From Numida meleagris (taxonomy: Eukaryota > Chordata > Aves > Galliformes > Numididae): 64,000 nt of DNA. The stretch is from positions 107,556,935-107,620,934 of the forward strand of contig NC_034409.1 of the NCBI RefSeq assembly GCF_002078875.1, in the 5' to 3' direction. A program made the translations under genes and the position numbers. The notes beneath the pieces are model-generated. The model saw only the letters and a program-made list of their open reading frames with translations, was not told where the DNA came from and ran no database searches. This document shows, piece after piece, positions 26,801-34,916 of the stretch (position 1 is its first letter; each line of letters starts with the position of its first letter).

Positions 26801-29800
26801 GGCACAGCCACATGTCCATGCAGTGGCTGTGAGATGCCACCCACCACTCGCAAGCCTGGCTGCCAGTCAGAGCGTGGCATGGTTGGATACTAGGAAACAT
26901 TTCTTCTCAGAAGGAGTGGTGAGGCAGTGGCACAGGCTGCCCAGGGAGGTGGTGGAGTCACTGTCCCTGGAGGTGTTCAAGAGCTGTGTGGATGTGGCAC
27001 TGAGGGACACGGTCAGTGGGCATGGTGGGGATTGGCTGACGGTTGGACTAGGTGATCTTAGAGGTCTTTTCCAACCTTAATGATTCTAAGATTCTGTGAG
27101 TTTTTCATTATAAAATAATGACACATTTCTGAAGTCCATATTGCAAAACAGCTTTTGCAGTGAAGCCCACAAATATTTAATGAACATTGAAAACCCAAAG
27201 GTCTCTTGGCTTCACACAGAGCCTTGAGGCTTCCTAGAAGGCAGGTCCCCAGCTGAAGGGCTTGATTCTGGTGAGACCTGAGGACTCTTATAGGAAAATC
27301 ACCCTTTGGAAGGATGCATTAAGCAAGAAGGGTTCCAGGGGGTGTACTCTGAGCTCTTTACACACCCCAGCACTGCTGTTTACCACTGCAATGTTTGAAA
27401 TGCCGATTCAGGATGACAGCATAGTGCCCCACCTCCAGCCTGGGATGCACCTCTTGCAGGCTTCACCTGCCAGCAGACCTGGAAGGCAGCAATCTCTCAT
27501 CCTCTCCAAGAATCAGACCCTTGAGCTGTCACCCTGTCCTCGCAGAGATGGGTGCTGGGCTCTGCAGGGCTCTGTGGAGGCACAGGGTGTTTCCAGGAAG
27601 GGCAGAAAGCACATGTATATACATTTTCATAAAGGAAGAGCTCTCCTATATGACCACTCTGCTCCCGTTCCCCACAGCTGTGCATTCATGACAACTACAG
27701 AAACAACCCCTTCCACAATTTCCGGCACTGCTTTTGTGTGACCCAGATGATGTACAGCATGATCTCACTCTGCAGTCTTCAGGTATGCGTCTTTCTGTGC
27801 AAACCAGTTCTGATTCAGTTAAAAATCACCTTTTTTTCTCCATAGCTATACATCTCAGTTTCTGGCTTTTCTTGCCAGGTAGAGTATGGAGAAAAACTTG
27901 TCTGAATGGACGTTCATCCTATTCAGAAGCTGTGGAGACACTGCATTAATTTTTCTCACTCTTGTCATGGATTTAGTTAATACAGAATGTCACGGCAGCT
28001 ATGCTCCAGCCCTGCCTTAACTTATCACGATGCTCAAATGGGTTCTAAGGGACAGTGCTACTATCTCAGTGCTTTTGTATGATCTCTGAAATAAATTTTG
28101 AGAAAACTGACTTCTCCATGCTGCTGCTATTTAATATAACAAAGGCAAATCTGAGTCATTTCTGCTGGAAGAGAAGGCAGAATTCTCTTTCTTCACTGAA
28201 GTAAATTGACATACAGAAAAATACATCATTTTGCTCAGTTTGCCTCTCCCTGAAATGTAAATGTGGGTGTTTTTTCCCTTCATTTCTGGGGACAGAGTAG
28301 AAATTGCAATACTACCTTAATGTGTTTATTTTGCAGGAGAAATTTTCCCAAATTGACATCTTGATTCTCATGACTGCAGCAGTGTGCCACGACTTGGACC
28401 ATCCAGGCTATAACAACACGTAAGTCTGCTTGTCCCTGCCTTGGGCTCTGTTGGGAAGGTAAGGCCAGCCGGCATTTTTGGTGGATCAGGTTTTCCCTCC
28501 CACAGCATGAGCTGGCAGTGGCCTTCCCCCAAGGCCCTGCTGCTTGCTCGTACATGGGCCAAGGCAGGAAAGCTCAGGTTGGGTTGGGGCTGCCAGCTGG
28601 CCTTGGCTCTGAAAAGAAAAGGCTTTTTCAGATTTCTGCCTCAGCTCTTCCCCCAGTGCCTGAGAAAACAAGGTAAATATTTTAGAGATGAGAGAATGAG
28701 TGCAGAAATGAGTACAGTTCTGCTAACCGAGATGGAATATTTGCACAATAAGTGCCAAGGGGGTGTTTGACTTGCACATTATTTTGCAATTCTAAATGAT
28801 GAAATGTATATTATTCTATTTATTATCATATTGGAAAATAGATTTGTTGACACATGGTCACCTTTGCGTACACGTATGTATGAAAAACAAAATGTGATAA
28901 TCTAATACATTTGTAGACACTCATTAAATAAGGGCAGAACCAACTGACTGAGATCAGTGAGAATCTGTCCATCAGCATCAGCAGGGCTTGGATGAAGCCA
29001 ACATCCTTCTGTGTTTGCTTTATGTCATTTTAAGCTACAAAGACTTGGTGAAATAAAATAAATAAATAACTGGAGGGGAAGAGATTAGATGATATTAAAG
29101 TAATATCCGTCTTCTCTAAAAATCTGATTTAGTATTAGCAATAAAAACCAAACTGCAGCTAATTGAATAAGTATTCAGAAGAATGTAAATAAAAGGAAGC
29201 AGCTGGTGTGTGTCCGCAGGAGCTCTCATTGTTTTTCTTTATATCAGCTATCAGATAAATGCACGAACAGAGCTGGCGGTACGCTACAATGACATCTCCC
29301 CACTGGAGAACCATCACTGTGCTGTGGCTTTTCAGATCATTTCCCAGCCAGAATACAACATTTTCTCTAATGTCGACCAGGACCAATTCAAACAGATAAG
29401 ACAGGTATGAATGCTGGTCCCATCTGTGCCATACAGACTGTTCCTGGAGATAAAATATGCACAGCAGGGAGGGCTTTGTGTGCTGCGTCAGTCCCTAGAG
29501 GGCGGGACTGAAAAAGCCCCTCACACTGGGAGGATCCAAAAGGGATTCTTGGAAAATTTCCACAGGAGCACTCCCTGGAATGTCTTGCTGAGAAATAATG
29601 AGCACATTCTGACTATTAAAGACTATGACATTTTTTTGTGTAGTTATTTATGTTATTGAAGGAGCCAATTAGCTCTGACTGGGATTATGCTCTCATGCCA
29701 GAAGTTTATGCTTTAAGAGAATGTTGCATTAGTTTTAAATGTGGGGCTTCAAAATAGGAAAAGATGTGCAACAAAAGAGCACTTCTGCTGTTGGAAGAGG

Positions 29801-32800
29801 CTCTGGTGGACTGAGAGTCATCATGGTTACTCCTGAGACCAGGAACAATGGTAGATTTCCCATTAGAGCAGTAAGGACCAACATTTATTTTTACTTTCTA
29901 CATGACGACTTCCTTGCACACCAACTGAAACAGTGGATCAGAGTAAGGGCTCACATGCTGGTCCATTGGGAGCCACTGATGCTGCCAATGCATAAGAAGA
30001 AGGCATGAGCCCAAAATAGTCTAATCTGCATAAAAATCTTCAATTTTAAATTAACCACATATTTTGCCATCATAAGTCATCATACATTAACTGCAGCTGG
30101 ATATTTCAAAGCCCTTCAACCAAAGAGGATGAGCACAGAGGACATCCACATCTACTGGTCTTTCTCTCTTCTGTGTTGACTCTGTTGAGAGTCAGCGCCG
30201 AAGTGCATATTGCTTTGCAAGGGGCCAAAAGTGGATCTTGGAGAATAGAAAGTGGCTTTTAACATCCTGTTTTAGAGTTTGTTTCCACAATTAGTCAGTT
30301 GGAAAGGAAAAATCTGAATGCCTGAATATCACACTGGTGTTACACATATTTTCATATACTCTTTGCAACCCTTTTCCAGTCTCCTTCGTGGTTTCAAGTC
30401 TGATCGGTGCTAACATTGTGATACATCTGAGGGTTTCTGTGTGTAAGCCTCTATTTTTCTCTGCAATAATAGACTTTACAAAGAATGTCAAGTTGATATA
30501 TCAATATGTTTTCTCTGCTAGGGGATAATTACATTAATTCTGGCTACAGACATGGCGAGACATGCGGAAATACTGGACTCTTTCAAGGAAAAAATGGAAA
30601 ATTTTGATTACTCAAATGAAGAACACATGACCTGTGTAAGGAGATTTTGTGGATTATCATTTTTCTGTTCATCGTGTGAAACTTTGTAGATGAGTGTTTA
30701 TTTGTTTAAAAATCAAGATTCAAGATACACTGTTAAAAACAAATTTTCTACCCCAACAAAAAGATGAAAAAAATTAAAATTTGAAATTACTCTACATAAA
30801 ATAGATGACTCCAGCTTTAAAAATCCTGGAGCCTTTTTTAACATCTAGGGAAGACCTTCTCCATGGCCTCTGAATGCTTCTTCACAAAGAGTACATGGTC
30901 TTTTGGCGCTGATCCTCTTCACACAGTGAGAAGCACGTGTCCTGCTGGGGTTCGTCCCAGTGCTGTAGGCAGAGAGACTGAGGTAGAGAGCAGATAAGTG
31001 ATTTACACAGGGTAACTGGGAGAGTGGAATATAATCCGTTTAAGACCCCTCATTTAATCCTAAATCTGTCCTTTCTGTTTGAGAGCATTTCCTCTTGCCA
31101 TGTTATGAAGACAAGCATCCTATCTAGAAGAAATAGAGCTGGCATGAAAACTGCAGTATTAAAGTATTATCCTCTTTCAGCTGAAGATGATACTGATAAA
31201 ATGCTGTGATATTTCCAATGAAGTCCGCCCAATGGAAGTCGCTGAGCCCTGGGTAGACTGTCTGCTAGAGGAGTATTTTATGCAGGTAAGAATGAGGAAG
31301 CAACACACTTGCACAATCAGCTGCTGTGGCTGGATCCCACCTGAGCTGTGAGTGCTCTGCTGCCTGATAGGCCAGGCTATCTCTAGAACAGAAAGGATTA
31401 TTTTATGGAAAGACAGAGAAGCAAGTCAGCAATAGAAGCTGTTTGGAATGCAAGTGAGTGCAATTGACTGTAATTCAGAGAGGAAAGACAATGGCAACCA
31501 AGAAATCCTAATGCTAGCAGACAGCTTGTTCTACCAGCCTTGCACAGTTGTTTGACATACAAATGTTTTTTGAGCCAAAGAGGCAAGAGCAGTGGCAAGA
31601 GAAAACTGTCAAGTGAATGATATCAAGACTTACAAGGGAACTAGTTCAGATTACTTTCCTTACATGTGAGCATTTGCTTACAAGAAAGCATAAGACTTGC
31701 CAAGGTGTGCAAAGTCAGGTTTAAGCTCCCCAAACCATTGCTCCTCACCAGATTCCCGGCTGAATGCAGCATCTCACAAGAGACAGATGCCTTGAATGAT
31801 GTGTCAGGAACACTTCTAGCTCGCTGCATCTTCAACTTTTTCCTCAAAATTACAATAACTGTGTAACCTACTGTTTTAGTCACCCCACGAAAGCACTGTG
31901 TGCCCACAGACCCAGTAAGTGAGAGAAAGTCTACAACAGGGTCATTTTGCATGCACAGTCTGTTACCTTGCCTATGGATACACATAGAAGCTGTGACTTA
32001 TGCAGTCAAGTAGGTAGCTTAGTAAACTCATTTCAATCAATAGATCTATTCCCCATTGAACAAGCTAGCCAGAACTTGTTTTAATCATTATTAAAGAAGG
32101 TCATGTAATTTCTGGTTGAATACCTGAAAAGAATCACTGTAGAATGAGGAAGTCAAAGACATTCCCTCACTTTGTGCTGAGAGCCACTACTGCCTTTCTA
32201 AATGCTCAGAACAATTTTACTCCTCAAGTTCTATGGGTTTCCAGAGGGACCAGGAGGCCTCATTGCCCTGTAAGCCTGGAGATGAAAGATTTCCTGCCCG
32301 TGCTGCACAGATGTAGCTAATCAGAGTTCTCTTTATTCAGAGGCTTGCTCTCAACAAGGCAGGATGTATTGGCCTAAGGGAAGAATATTGCTATTCTATG
32401 TTATCTTCAGACACTGCTGAGATCTGCATCTGAATACTACTGCTCTTTAGCTAGTGGACTACTTGGTACAGTGCTCTCTTGGCTTCTAGCCAATATTAAC
32501 ATTTCTTAACTCTGGGTTTGTTCCAGAGTGACCGGGAAAAATCAGAGGGTCTTCCAGTGGCGCCTTTCATGGACCGTGATAAAGTGACCAAGCCAACCGC
32601 ACAGATCGGCTTCCTGAAGTTTGTCCTCATCCCCATGTTTGAGACAGTAACAAAGGTGGGCCAGCCAAGGCTAGAACCAGACCTGGGGGTGTGTGGAGCT
32701 TCATCACTGGCTCCGACATGTGTGCAGTTAGCCATGGGGGTGTTCACTTCACAGCCTACCTTTAGTCCATCTCTAGCATGTGCAGGTTTATGAATACAAA

Positions 32801-34222
32801 AGGAAATGTTGGTCTTCTCTCTCTTGTTTTCACCTAGCTCTTCCCTGAAGTGGAGGAGATGATGCTTCAGCCCCTTTGGGAGTCCAGAGACCGCTATGAA
32901 GAATTAAAACAGATAGATGATGCTATGAAAGAGGTGAGCTCTAAATATCTCTTTGATAAAGCAAATGGTATGATTTACTAAGTTAAAAGTTGTAATTTAA
33001 TAGCCATTTAATTCTGAAGCAGTAAAAATGCTTACAGCATCCTCATAACCATGAGAAACACATTCATCACCCCAAGCTGGAAGCAGGCACATGTCACAAA
33101 CAGTCGGCTTGCACACAGGAATCTTGCAGCCACCCCAGCGCAGCCATGGGGAGGGAGGTGCGTGCAGGAGGGTACCTGAAGGCCAGCCCCAGAGATAATG
33201 GCCTGGGGAGTGCAGCAGCAAGCTTCTCTTCCAGGAGGGAACTGCCTTTCCCTGGAAAGAGCTAGCCATTGCAAGGTAGTAGCAAGGAATTCAGGGTCTG
33301 GGCAGTTCAATGGATTGCACCACTGAGGCACAGTCTTCTTGTATGGGAAGATATGCCTTCCTTGCGTGCCTCTTCCAGTGTTTCCTTCCCCTAGTGAGAC
33401 AAGCAAATAAAACCTGTCCCAGTGGTACTACAATCTGGGGTTTTCTCTGACATGAACAAATTCATCATGTAGACAGGACACTCTCTTTCACTGTGTCATT
33501 AAAATAAATTGGGAAGTGACCTAGAGCACTAGTTGTGCTGATAATCCTTGGTATATGGGAAATAAAGGTTCATTCACATGGTTATCCCTGGGTGGATGAG
33601 GGGAATAGTGGCTTTCAATTGCAGCTCTCTCCTCCTTCCAAGCTGTTTGGAGAAAAACCCTCTCAGCAACACAAATACTAAGGCTGGTTAATCAGAGAGC
33701 ATATGTTTGGGGGTCACTGAGTGATAAAGGAGTAGAAAATCTGTTATGAGCTCAAAGCAGCGAAGAAGAACACAAGATAAGGGCAAGATTTTCCATGACC
33801 TCTTCATCTTTCAAGCCAAGCTGAAATTTTACTTCTGGTTTACAGAAGCTGTCAAAGTAGAAAGTTTATACAAACTGATGGAGCTTTAATTAACGGTGCA
33901 TTGGTGCAAGAGACCTTAGAAAAATAAGAGCTGCCTGAATTAGAACTCACTTGAAACAATAGGAGTCAGCGAATAGTCCTAGAGTCTAACAGGGTAAATG
34001 ATGAGAAACACTGAGTTCTGTTTCCTCCAGACCTAACTTCAGGGCTGTTGAGATGAAACAGGGCCTGCGATATGGCAAATTGCAGGGAGATGGGTGCTGG
34101 ACTCTCAGCAGCAGTGGAAAGCTGCACTGTACGAGTCCATGATGCTAATATTGCTTTGCTCTTCATTGCAGCTGCAGATGAAGAAAAGTGACAGCCTGAC
34201 CACCGGCACCACCGAAAAGTGA
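2783..34222 (+). CDS. PDE9A: PDE9A gene, spliced coding sequence (17 exons, initiator exon outside window)
   Basis: High-affinity cGMP-specific 3',5'-cyclic phosphodiesterase 9A, a class I PDE that hydrolyses cGMP to GMP with two catalytic metals. Joining the 17 exons listed separately gives one open frame of 1488 nt (495 codons plus TGA), with every intron GT-AG and every phase matching. The order is: N-terminal segment (exons at 2783-6603), helical linker (12694-16582), then the catalytic domain (from about 22045). HNxxH lies in the exon at 27678, HDLDH at 28337, the metal-binding Asp of CCDISN at 31181 and the invariant Gln of TAQIGF at 32527. The chain goes straight from the exon at 6560 to that at 12694 in frame, which corresponds to the shorter human PDE9A2-like form without the roughly 60-residue insert. 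The first coding exon (about 23 residues in human) is not in the window. The C-terminus is about 16 residues shorter than human. WDR4 lies downstream on the other strand, as in mammals. Confidence 0.96.
3237..3652 (-). mobile_element. CR1 LINE, minus orientation
   Basis: Reading on the plus strand it opens with AATCATAGAATCGTAGAATGG and continues through the CR1 3' UTR to the GAGAGAGCTGTGGC-type region (reverse complement). It is 5'-truncated at about 3652, directly next to an oppositely oriented copy. Confidence 0.92.
3680..4083 (+). mobile_element. CR1 LINE, plus orientation
   Basis: It runs from GGCTGAGAGAGCTGGGG to the tandem ATTCTGTGATTCTATGATTCT 3' end. It lies head to head with the copy at 3237-3652, so the two form a long inverted repeat with divergent 3' ends outside. 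Confidence 0.92.
4274..4294 (+). repeat. Poly(A) tract, 21 bases
   Basis: An uninterrupted run of 21 A, followed by a second A-rich stretch. No retrocopy body was recognised upstream, so it is treated as a simple repeat. Confidence 0.9.
4636..4841 (-). mobile_element. CR1 LINE, minus orientation
   Basis: It begins with triplicated AATCAGAG-type 3' repeats on the plus strand, then the CR1 core (GAGTTGGAAAGGACC, CCATCCAGCCTGACC). It is 5'-truncated near GTAAAAAC. Confidence 0.9.
5368..5445 (+). CDS. PDE9A: PDE9A coding exon 3
   Basis: The exon is 78 nt. The first base completes the split Arg codon, 25 codons follow ([20 protein letters not shown]...SE), and two bases carry over. The acceptor is acatacttttcag and the donor gtaagt. 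Human has [20 protein letters not shown] at this place, so the match is near complete. The longest open frame here on the opposite strand is only a shadow. Confidence 0.94.
5994..6481 (+). mobile_element. CR1 LINE, plus orientation, next to PDE9A exon 4
   Basis: A GC-rich CR1 subtype (GGAGCTGAGGGGAGGCCTCA, AACAGGCTGCCCAGGG) ending in TGTGGTTCTGTGGTTCTGTGAT. It occupies most of the intron between the exons at 5368 and 6560 and ends about 80 bp before the latter. An open frame running into it from 5618 contains a chance NDAM similar to PDE9A exon 3 and is not an exon. Confidence 0.9.
6560..6603 (+). CDS. PDE9A: PDE9A coding exon 4
   Basis: A 44-nt microexon-sized exon encoding [14 protein letters not shown] with split codons at both ends. 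The acceptor is ccaactcttccag and the donor gtaaac. It matches TPYKVRPVAIKQLS of human PDE9A. A CR1 copy ends about 80 bp upstream, leaving only a short stretch for the branch point and pyrimidine tract. The phase (one base carried over) is compatible with direct joining to the exon at 12694. Confidence 0.92.
6604..7609. other. PDE9A intron, first part
   Basis: Non-coding; short open frames only. No equivalent of the optional human insert exon was recognised. Confidence 0.6.
7610..8583 (+). mobile_element. CR1 LINE with decayed reverse-transcriptase 3' part
   Basis: About 1 kb of CR1. The 5' part encodes the end of the ORF2 reverse transcriptase (VPQGSVL, LFNIFI, FVDDTKL with the FVDD active-site variant of YxDD), soon broken by a TAG near 7795 and frameshifts. 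The rest is the CR1 C-terminal and 3' UTR, with GTTGCCCAGAGAGGTGG and an AATGATTAGATGATTCT end. It is inactive. Confidence 0.93.
8584..11389. other. PDE9A intron, no recognised feature
   Basis: Single-copy-looking intron sequence. Open frames up to 176 codons (10110-10640) show no domain, no plausible splice structure and ordinary composition. I see nothing functional. Confidence 0.6.
11390..11447 (+). mobile_element. CR1 LINE, short 3' tail
   Basis: Only the terminal part is present: GGTGATCTTAGTGATC, a CCCAACTTTAGTGATTC block and ATTCTATGATACTATGA. Confidence 0.7.
11643..11650 (+). promoter_or_regulatory. TATA-like box of a putative internal PDE9A promoter
   Basis: TATAAAAA lies just upstream of a locally CpG-rich stretch in the intron before the exon at 12694. 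If used, transcription would start near 11670-11680 and run into the CpG-rich segment, which ends in a good splice donor. Confidence 0.3.
11705..12070 (+). promoter_or_regulatory. CpG-rich segment, putative alternative first exon and promoter
   Basis: By eye, roughly twenty CG dinucleotides fall between about 11715 and 11965, far above the flanking intron, with a few more to about 12070. A donor-like site (CACG then gtaagc) ends a possible exon at 11918. Spliced to the exon at 12694 in the PDE9A frame, the upstream codons run back to a TAA at 11879-11881 without an ATG. Translation would therefore begin at a downstream Met such as the one in the exon at 13470. The role is inference; no transcript data are available here. 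Confidence 0.4.
12694..12748 (+). CDS. PDE9A: PDE9A coding exon (linker start, human exon 6 equivalent)
   Basis: The exon is 55 nt: two bases complete a Glu codon, then [17 protein letters not shown], then two bases of an Arg codon. The acceptor is gtttctttag and the donor gtaggat. It matches the EELIQSVLAQVAEQFSR segment of human PDE9A, which follows the optional insert. No convincing equivalent of the insert exon was seen between 6604 and 12693. Confidence 0.93.
13470..13540 (+). CDS. PDE9A: PDE9A coding exon (linker helix)
   Basis: The exon is 71 nt and encodes [20 protein letters not shown]...VE with split codons on both sides. The acceptor is tttctttccag and the donor gtgagt. The pattern of Leu, Val and charged residues suggests a helical, coiled-coil-like linker. 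It contains the first Met codon downstream of the putative internal promoter at 11.6-11.9 kb. Confidence 0.95.
13541..15272. other. PDE9A intron
   Basis: It contains an A23 tract and otherwise unremarkable sequence. The 246-codon open frame starting at 14902 runs into a CR1 copy and has no recognisable domain. Confidence 0.55.
14091..14113 (+). repeat. Poly(A) tract, 23 bases
   Basis: Uninterrupted A23 followed by degenerate AACCAACAAACC-type sequence. No retrotransposed body was identified. Confidence 0.9.
15273..15446 (-). mobile_element. CR1 LINE, minus orientation
   Basis: AATCACAGAATCATAG start, GGTTTGGGTTGGAAGGGATC, then GCTGCCCAGGGCCCCATCC and the dinucleotide-rich CR1 core. It is truncated at about 15446. 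Confidence 0.9.
15612..15656 (+). mobile_element. CR1 LINE, possible short 3' tail
   Basis: Only the terminal ATTTTATGATTCTGTGATTCT repeat and a few bases before it resemble CR1. Confidence 0.4.
16498..16582 (+). CDS. PDE9A: PDE9A coding exon (linker helix, second part)
   Basis: The exon is 85 nt and encodes (L)[18 protein letters not shown]...EEMAARSS plus two bases of Arg. The acceptor is ttgttgacag and the donor gtaagt. It is nearly identical to the mammalian segment [20 protein letters not shown] and continues the charged helical linker. Confidence 0.96.
17636..17742 (-). mobile_element. CR1 LINE, minus orientation, short
   Basis: Plus-strand reading ATCATAGAGTCATAGAATC then AAGGTTGGAAAAGACCTCC and a CATCACCACCGTGCCC block. 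This is a CR1 subtype different from the GGTTTGGGTTGGAAGG copies. Confidence 0.88.
18192..18395 (+). mobile_element. CR1 LINE, plus orientation
   Basis: GAGTGTGGTGAGGCCTTGG through GATGGCGCCCTG, GGTCCCTTCCAACTG and three ATTCTGTGG-type 3' repeats. Confidence 0.9.
18941..19128 (-). mobile_element. CR1 LINE, minus orientation
   Basis: AATCATGGAATCATAGAATC start, GAGTTGGAAGGAAC, TGAACAGGGACACCTACAG and a GGCAGCCTGTTC truncation end. Confidence 0.9.
19658..19739 (+). CDS. PDE9A: PDE9A coding exon (linker to catalytic domain)
   Basis: The exon is 82 nt. One base completes Arg, followed by [16 protein letters not shown]...SYPK, and the exon ends in phase 0. The acceptor is atttcatttcag and the donor gtatgg. 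Length and motif ([15 protein letters not shown]) agree with human PDE9A, which has NHKKL where this sequence has ENKRP. Confidence 0.95.
19740..21640. other. PDE9A intron, no recognised feature
   Basis: AT-rich intron sequence without repeats or exon-like signals that I can support. Confidence 0.55.
21641..21906 (+). mobile_element. CR1 LINE, plus orientation
   Basis: GGTAGGACAAGAGGGAATGG, GAGGCAGTGGCACAGACTGC, GGTGGTGGAGTCACC and a TTCTATGATTCTAT end. It belongs to the same subtype as the copies at 26880 and 40513. It ends about 140 bp upstream of a PDE9A exon. Confidence 0.92.
22045..22119 (+). CDS. PDE9A: PDE9A coding exon (catalytic domain start)
   Basis: The exon is 75 nt, phase 0 at both ends, encoding [20 protein letters not shown]...EPNE. 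The acceptor is tttctgtccacag and the donor gtactc. It matches [20 protein letters not shown] of human PDE9A. A CR1 copy ends about 140 bp upstream. Confidence 0.96.
22120..24605. other. PDE9A intron
   Basis: Contains a T23 tract at 23582-23604. No other repeat, exon or RNA gene was recognised. Confidence 0.55.
23582..23604 (-). repeat. Poly(T) tract, 23 bases
   Basis: Uninterrupted T23, equivalent to A23 on the minus strand. No retrocopy body is evident. Confidence 0.9.
24606..24692 (+). CDS. PDE9A: PDE9A coding exon (catalytic domain)
   Basis: The exon is 87 nt, phase 0, encoding [20 protein letters not shown]...LKRWL. The acceptor is tttggctacag and the donor gtaagt. It forms N-terminal helices of the catalytic domain and is nearly identical to mammalian PDE9A. 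The frame stays open past the donor, but homology stops exactly there. Confidence 0.96.
25018..25342 (+). mobile_element. CR1 LINE, plus orientation, diverged
   Basis: ATACCTAAAGGGTGGGAG, GGCACAGGCTGCCCAGAG, a diverged middle and a GTTTCTGTGTTTCTGTGATTT 3' end. It is older or of another subtype than most copies here. Confidence 0.82.
25343..26879. other. PDE9A intron, no recognised feature
   Basis: AT-rich intron DNA. Short open frames on both strands show no domain or splice context. Confidence 0.5.
26880..27098 (+). mobile_element. CR1 LINE, plus orientation
   Basis: GGTTGGATACTAGGAAAC, GGCACAGGCTGCCCAGGG, GGTCAGTGGGCATGGTGG, GATCTTAGAGGTCTTTTCC and ATTCTAAGATTCTGTGAG. It is very similar to 40513-40722. 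Confidence 0.93.
27678..27782 (+). CDS. PDE9A: PDE9A coding exon with HNxxH motif
   Basis: The exon is 105 nt, phase 0, 35 codons. HNFRH carries the first two catalytic histidines of class I PDEs: the proton-donor His (27714-27716) and a metal-ligand His (27726-27728). The acceptor is ttccccacag and the donor gtatgc. Substitutions relative to human are conservative, for example CVTQMM for CVAQMM. Confidence 0.97.
28337..28419 (+). CDS. PDE9A: PDE9A coding exon with HDLDH motif
   Basis: The exon is 83 nt: [20 protein letters not shown] then DHPGYNN and a split Thr codon. His 28388-28390 and Asp 28391-28393 of HDLDH are metal ligands of the class I PDE signature. The acceptor is tattttgcag and the donor gtaagt. 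Confidence 0.97.
28420..29247. other. PDE9A intron between catalytic exons
   Basis: No repeat or exon-like signal recognised. Confidence 0.5.
29248..29404 (+). CDS. PDE9A: PDE9A coding exon (catalytic core)
   Basis: The exon is 157 nt. One base completes Thr, then 52 codons including [30 protein letters not shown] and FKQIRQ. The acceptor is ctttatatcag and the donor gtatga. [12 protein letters not shown] is a conserved class I PDE block. The most divergent stretch from mammals is [16 protein letters not shown], a surface segment. Confidence 0.97.
29405..30521. other. PDE9A intron between catalytic exons
   Basis: No repeat or exon-like signal recognised. Confidence 0.5.
30522..30635 (+). 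CDS. PDE9A: PDE9A coding exon (catalytic core)
   Basis: The exon is 114 nt, phase 0, 38 codons, including the conserved [20 protein letters not shown] and [11 protein letters not shown]. The acceptor is tttctctgctag and the donor gtaagg. The last codon is TGT (Cys) directly at the donor, where mammals have Leu. Shortening the exon to the internal GT two bases earlier would break the frame. Confidence 0.94.
31181..31285 (+). CDS. PDE9A: PDE9A coding exon with metal-binding Asp
   Basis: The exon is 105 nt, phase 0, [20 protein letters not shown] then [15 protein letters not shown]. Asp at 31208-31210 is the fourth metal ligand. The Tyr of EEYFMQ is the residue known in human PDE9A (Tyr424 of PDE9A2) to set inhibitor selectivity. 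The acceptor is atcctctttcag and the donor gtaaga. Sequence is essentially identical to human. Confidence 0.97.
31286..32526. other. PDE9A intron between catalytic exons
   Basis: No repeat, RNA gene or extra exon recognised. Confidence 0.5.
32527..32655 (+). CDS. PDE9A: PDE9A coding exon with invariant Gln
   Basis: The exon is 129 nt, phase 0, 43 codons, [20 protein letters not shown] then [20 protein letters not shown]. The invariant purine-binding Gln is at 32602-32604 and the preceding Ala is the PDE9-specific one. The acceptor is gtttgttccag and the donor gtgggc. Confidence 0.97.
32838..32933 (+). CDS. PDE9A: PDE9A coding exon (C-terminal helices)
   Basis: The exon is 96 nt, phase 0, [20 protein letters not shown] then [12 protein letters not shown]. 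The acceptor is ttttcacctag and the donor gtgagc. Only 182 bp of intron separates it from the preceding exon, the shortest PDE9A intron in the window. Confidence 0.97.
32934..34171. other. Last PDE9A intron
   Basis: No CR1 copy or exon-like signal recognised. Opposite-strand open frames at 33.0-33.4 kb have no family resemblance. Confidence 0.5.
34172..34222 (+). CDS. PDE9A: PDE9A last coding exon and stop
   Basis: 51 nt including [19 protein letters not shown] then stop. The acceptor is ctcttcattgcag. Mammalian PDE9A continues for about 16 more residues after TEK. Here a TGA stands where the mammalian codon is Ser, and the bases after it still read as Lys/Glu-rich codons, as in mammals. Confidence 0.94.
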   Translation: MQMKKSDSLTTGTTEK

Positions 34223-34916
34223 AAAGAAAAAGACTTTGAGCAAAACGTAGCCCCTAAGGTTATTTACTTTTTGAGAAACACTGCATTTGCCAAACAGATG
34301 TGGCAGAATCCAGCAGGAATTACGCTTGGGGTGAGGTGGCCAAGATGGACACCAAGATGGATGCCCTTCCCTGGTGGTGCCACGCAGGCCATGGCACAGC
34401 TCCCTCCCCACCGGGTTTGCCTCTTTGGCCAGCACTGGGAACTGCTGTCTCCAGGGACAAAGTGGAGCTGAGCTAAGGAGCCATTTCTGTAAAACGAACC
34501 ACTGGAGTCCAAAACAAATGAAAACTTGTTTTAGTCAAGATCCTGCACATACCTGTACAGAAGTATGCTATTACAGCACAGCTTAACAGATGCTTATATC
34601 ATGACAGGAACCTGGCAGATATTTCTGTTTGCCAGGTAGGCCCTAATGACACATTTCTCTGTCTTATCCTCTGAATTTTATAGAGTTCACAGTACATTCA
34701 GAAGCCCAGCGTAGTGGATGCAGTTTTCTTTTCTACACTAGAAGAAGTCAGAAAAAGCCTTCATGGACTTACAGGTTCATTTTGTGCCCAGCAGTGTCAG
34801 GGTTCTTTGGCACAAGCAAAGGGGAGCACCACGCAGCACCACTGTGCAAGTTTTTATCCTCATGAATTGAATGCAAAAAACAGTGTCAAGAAGAACCTTC
34901 AAAGATGTACAGATTT

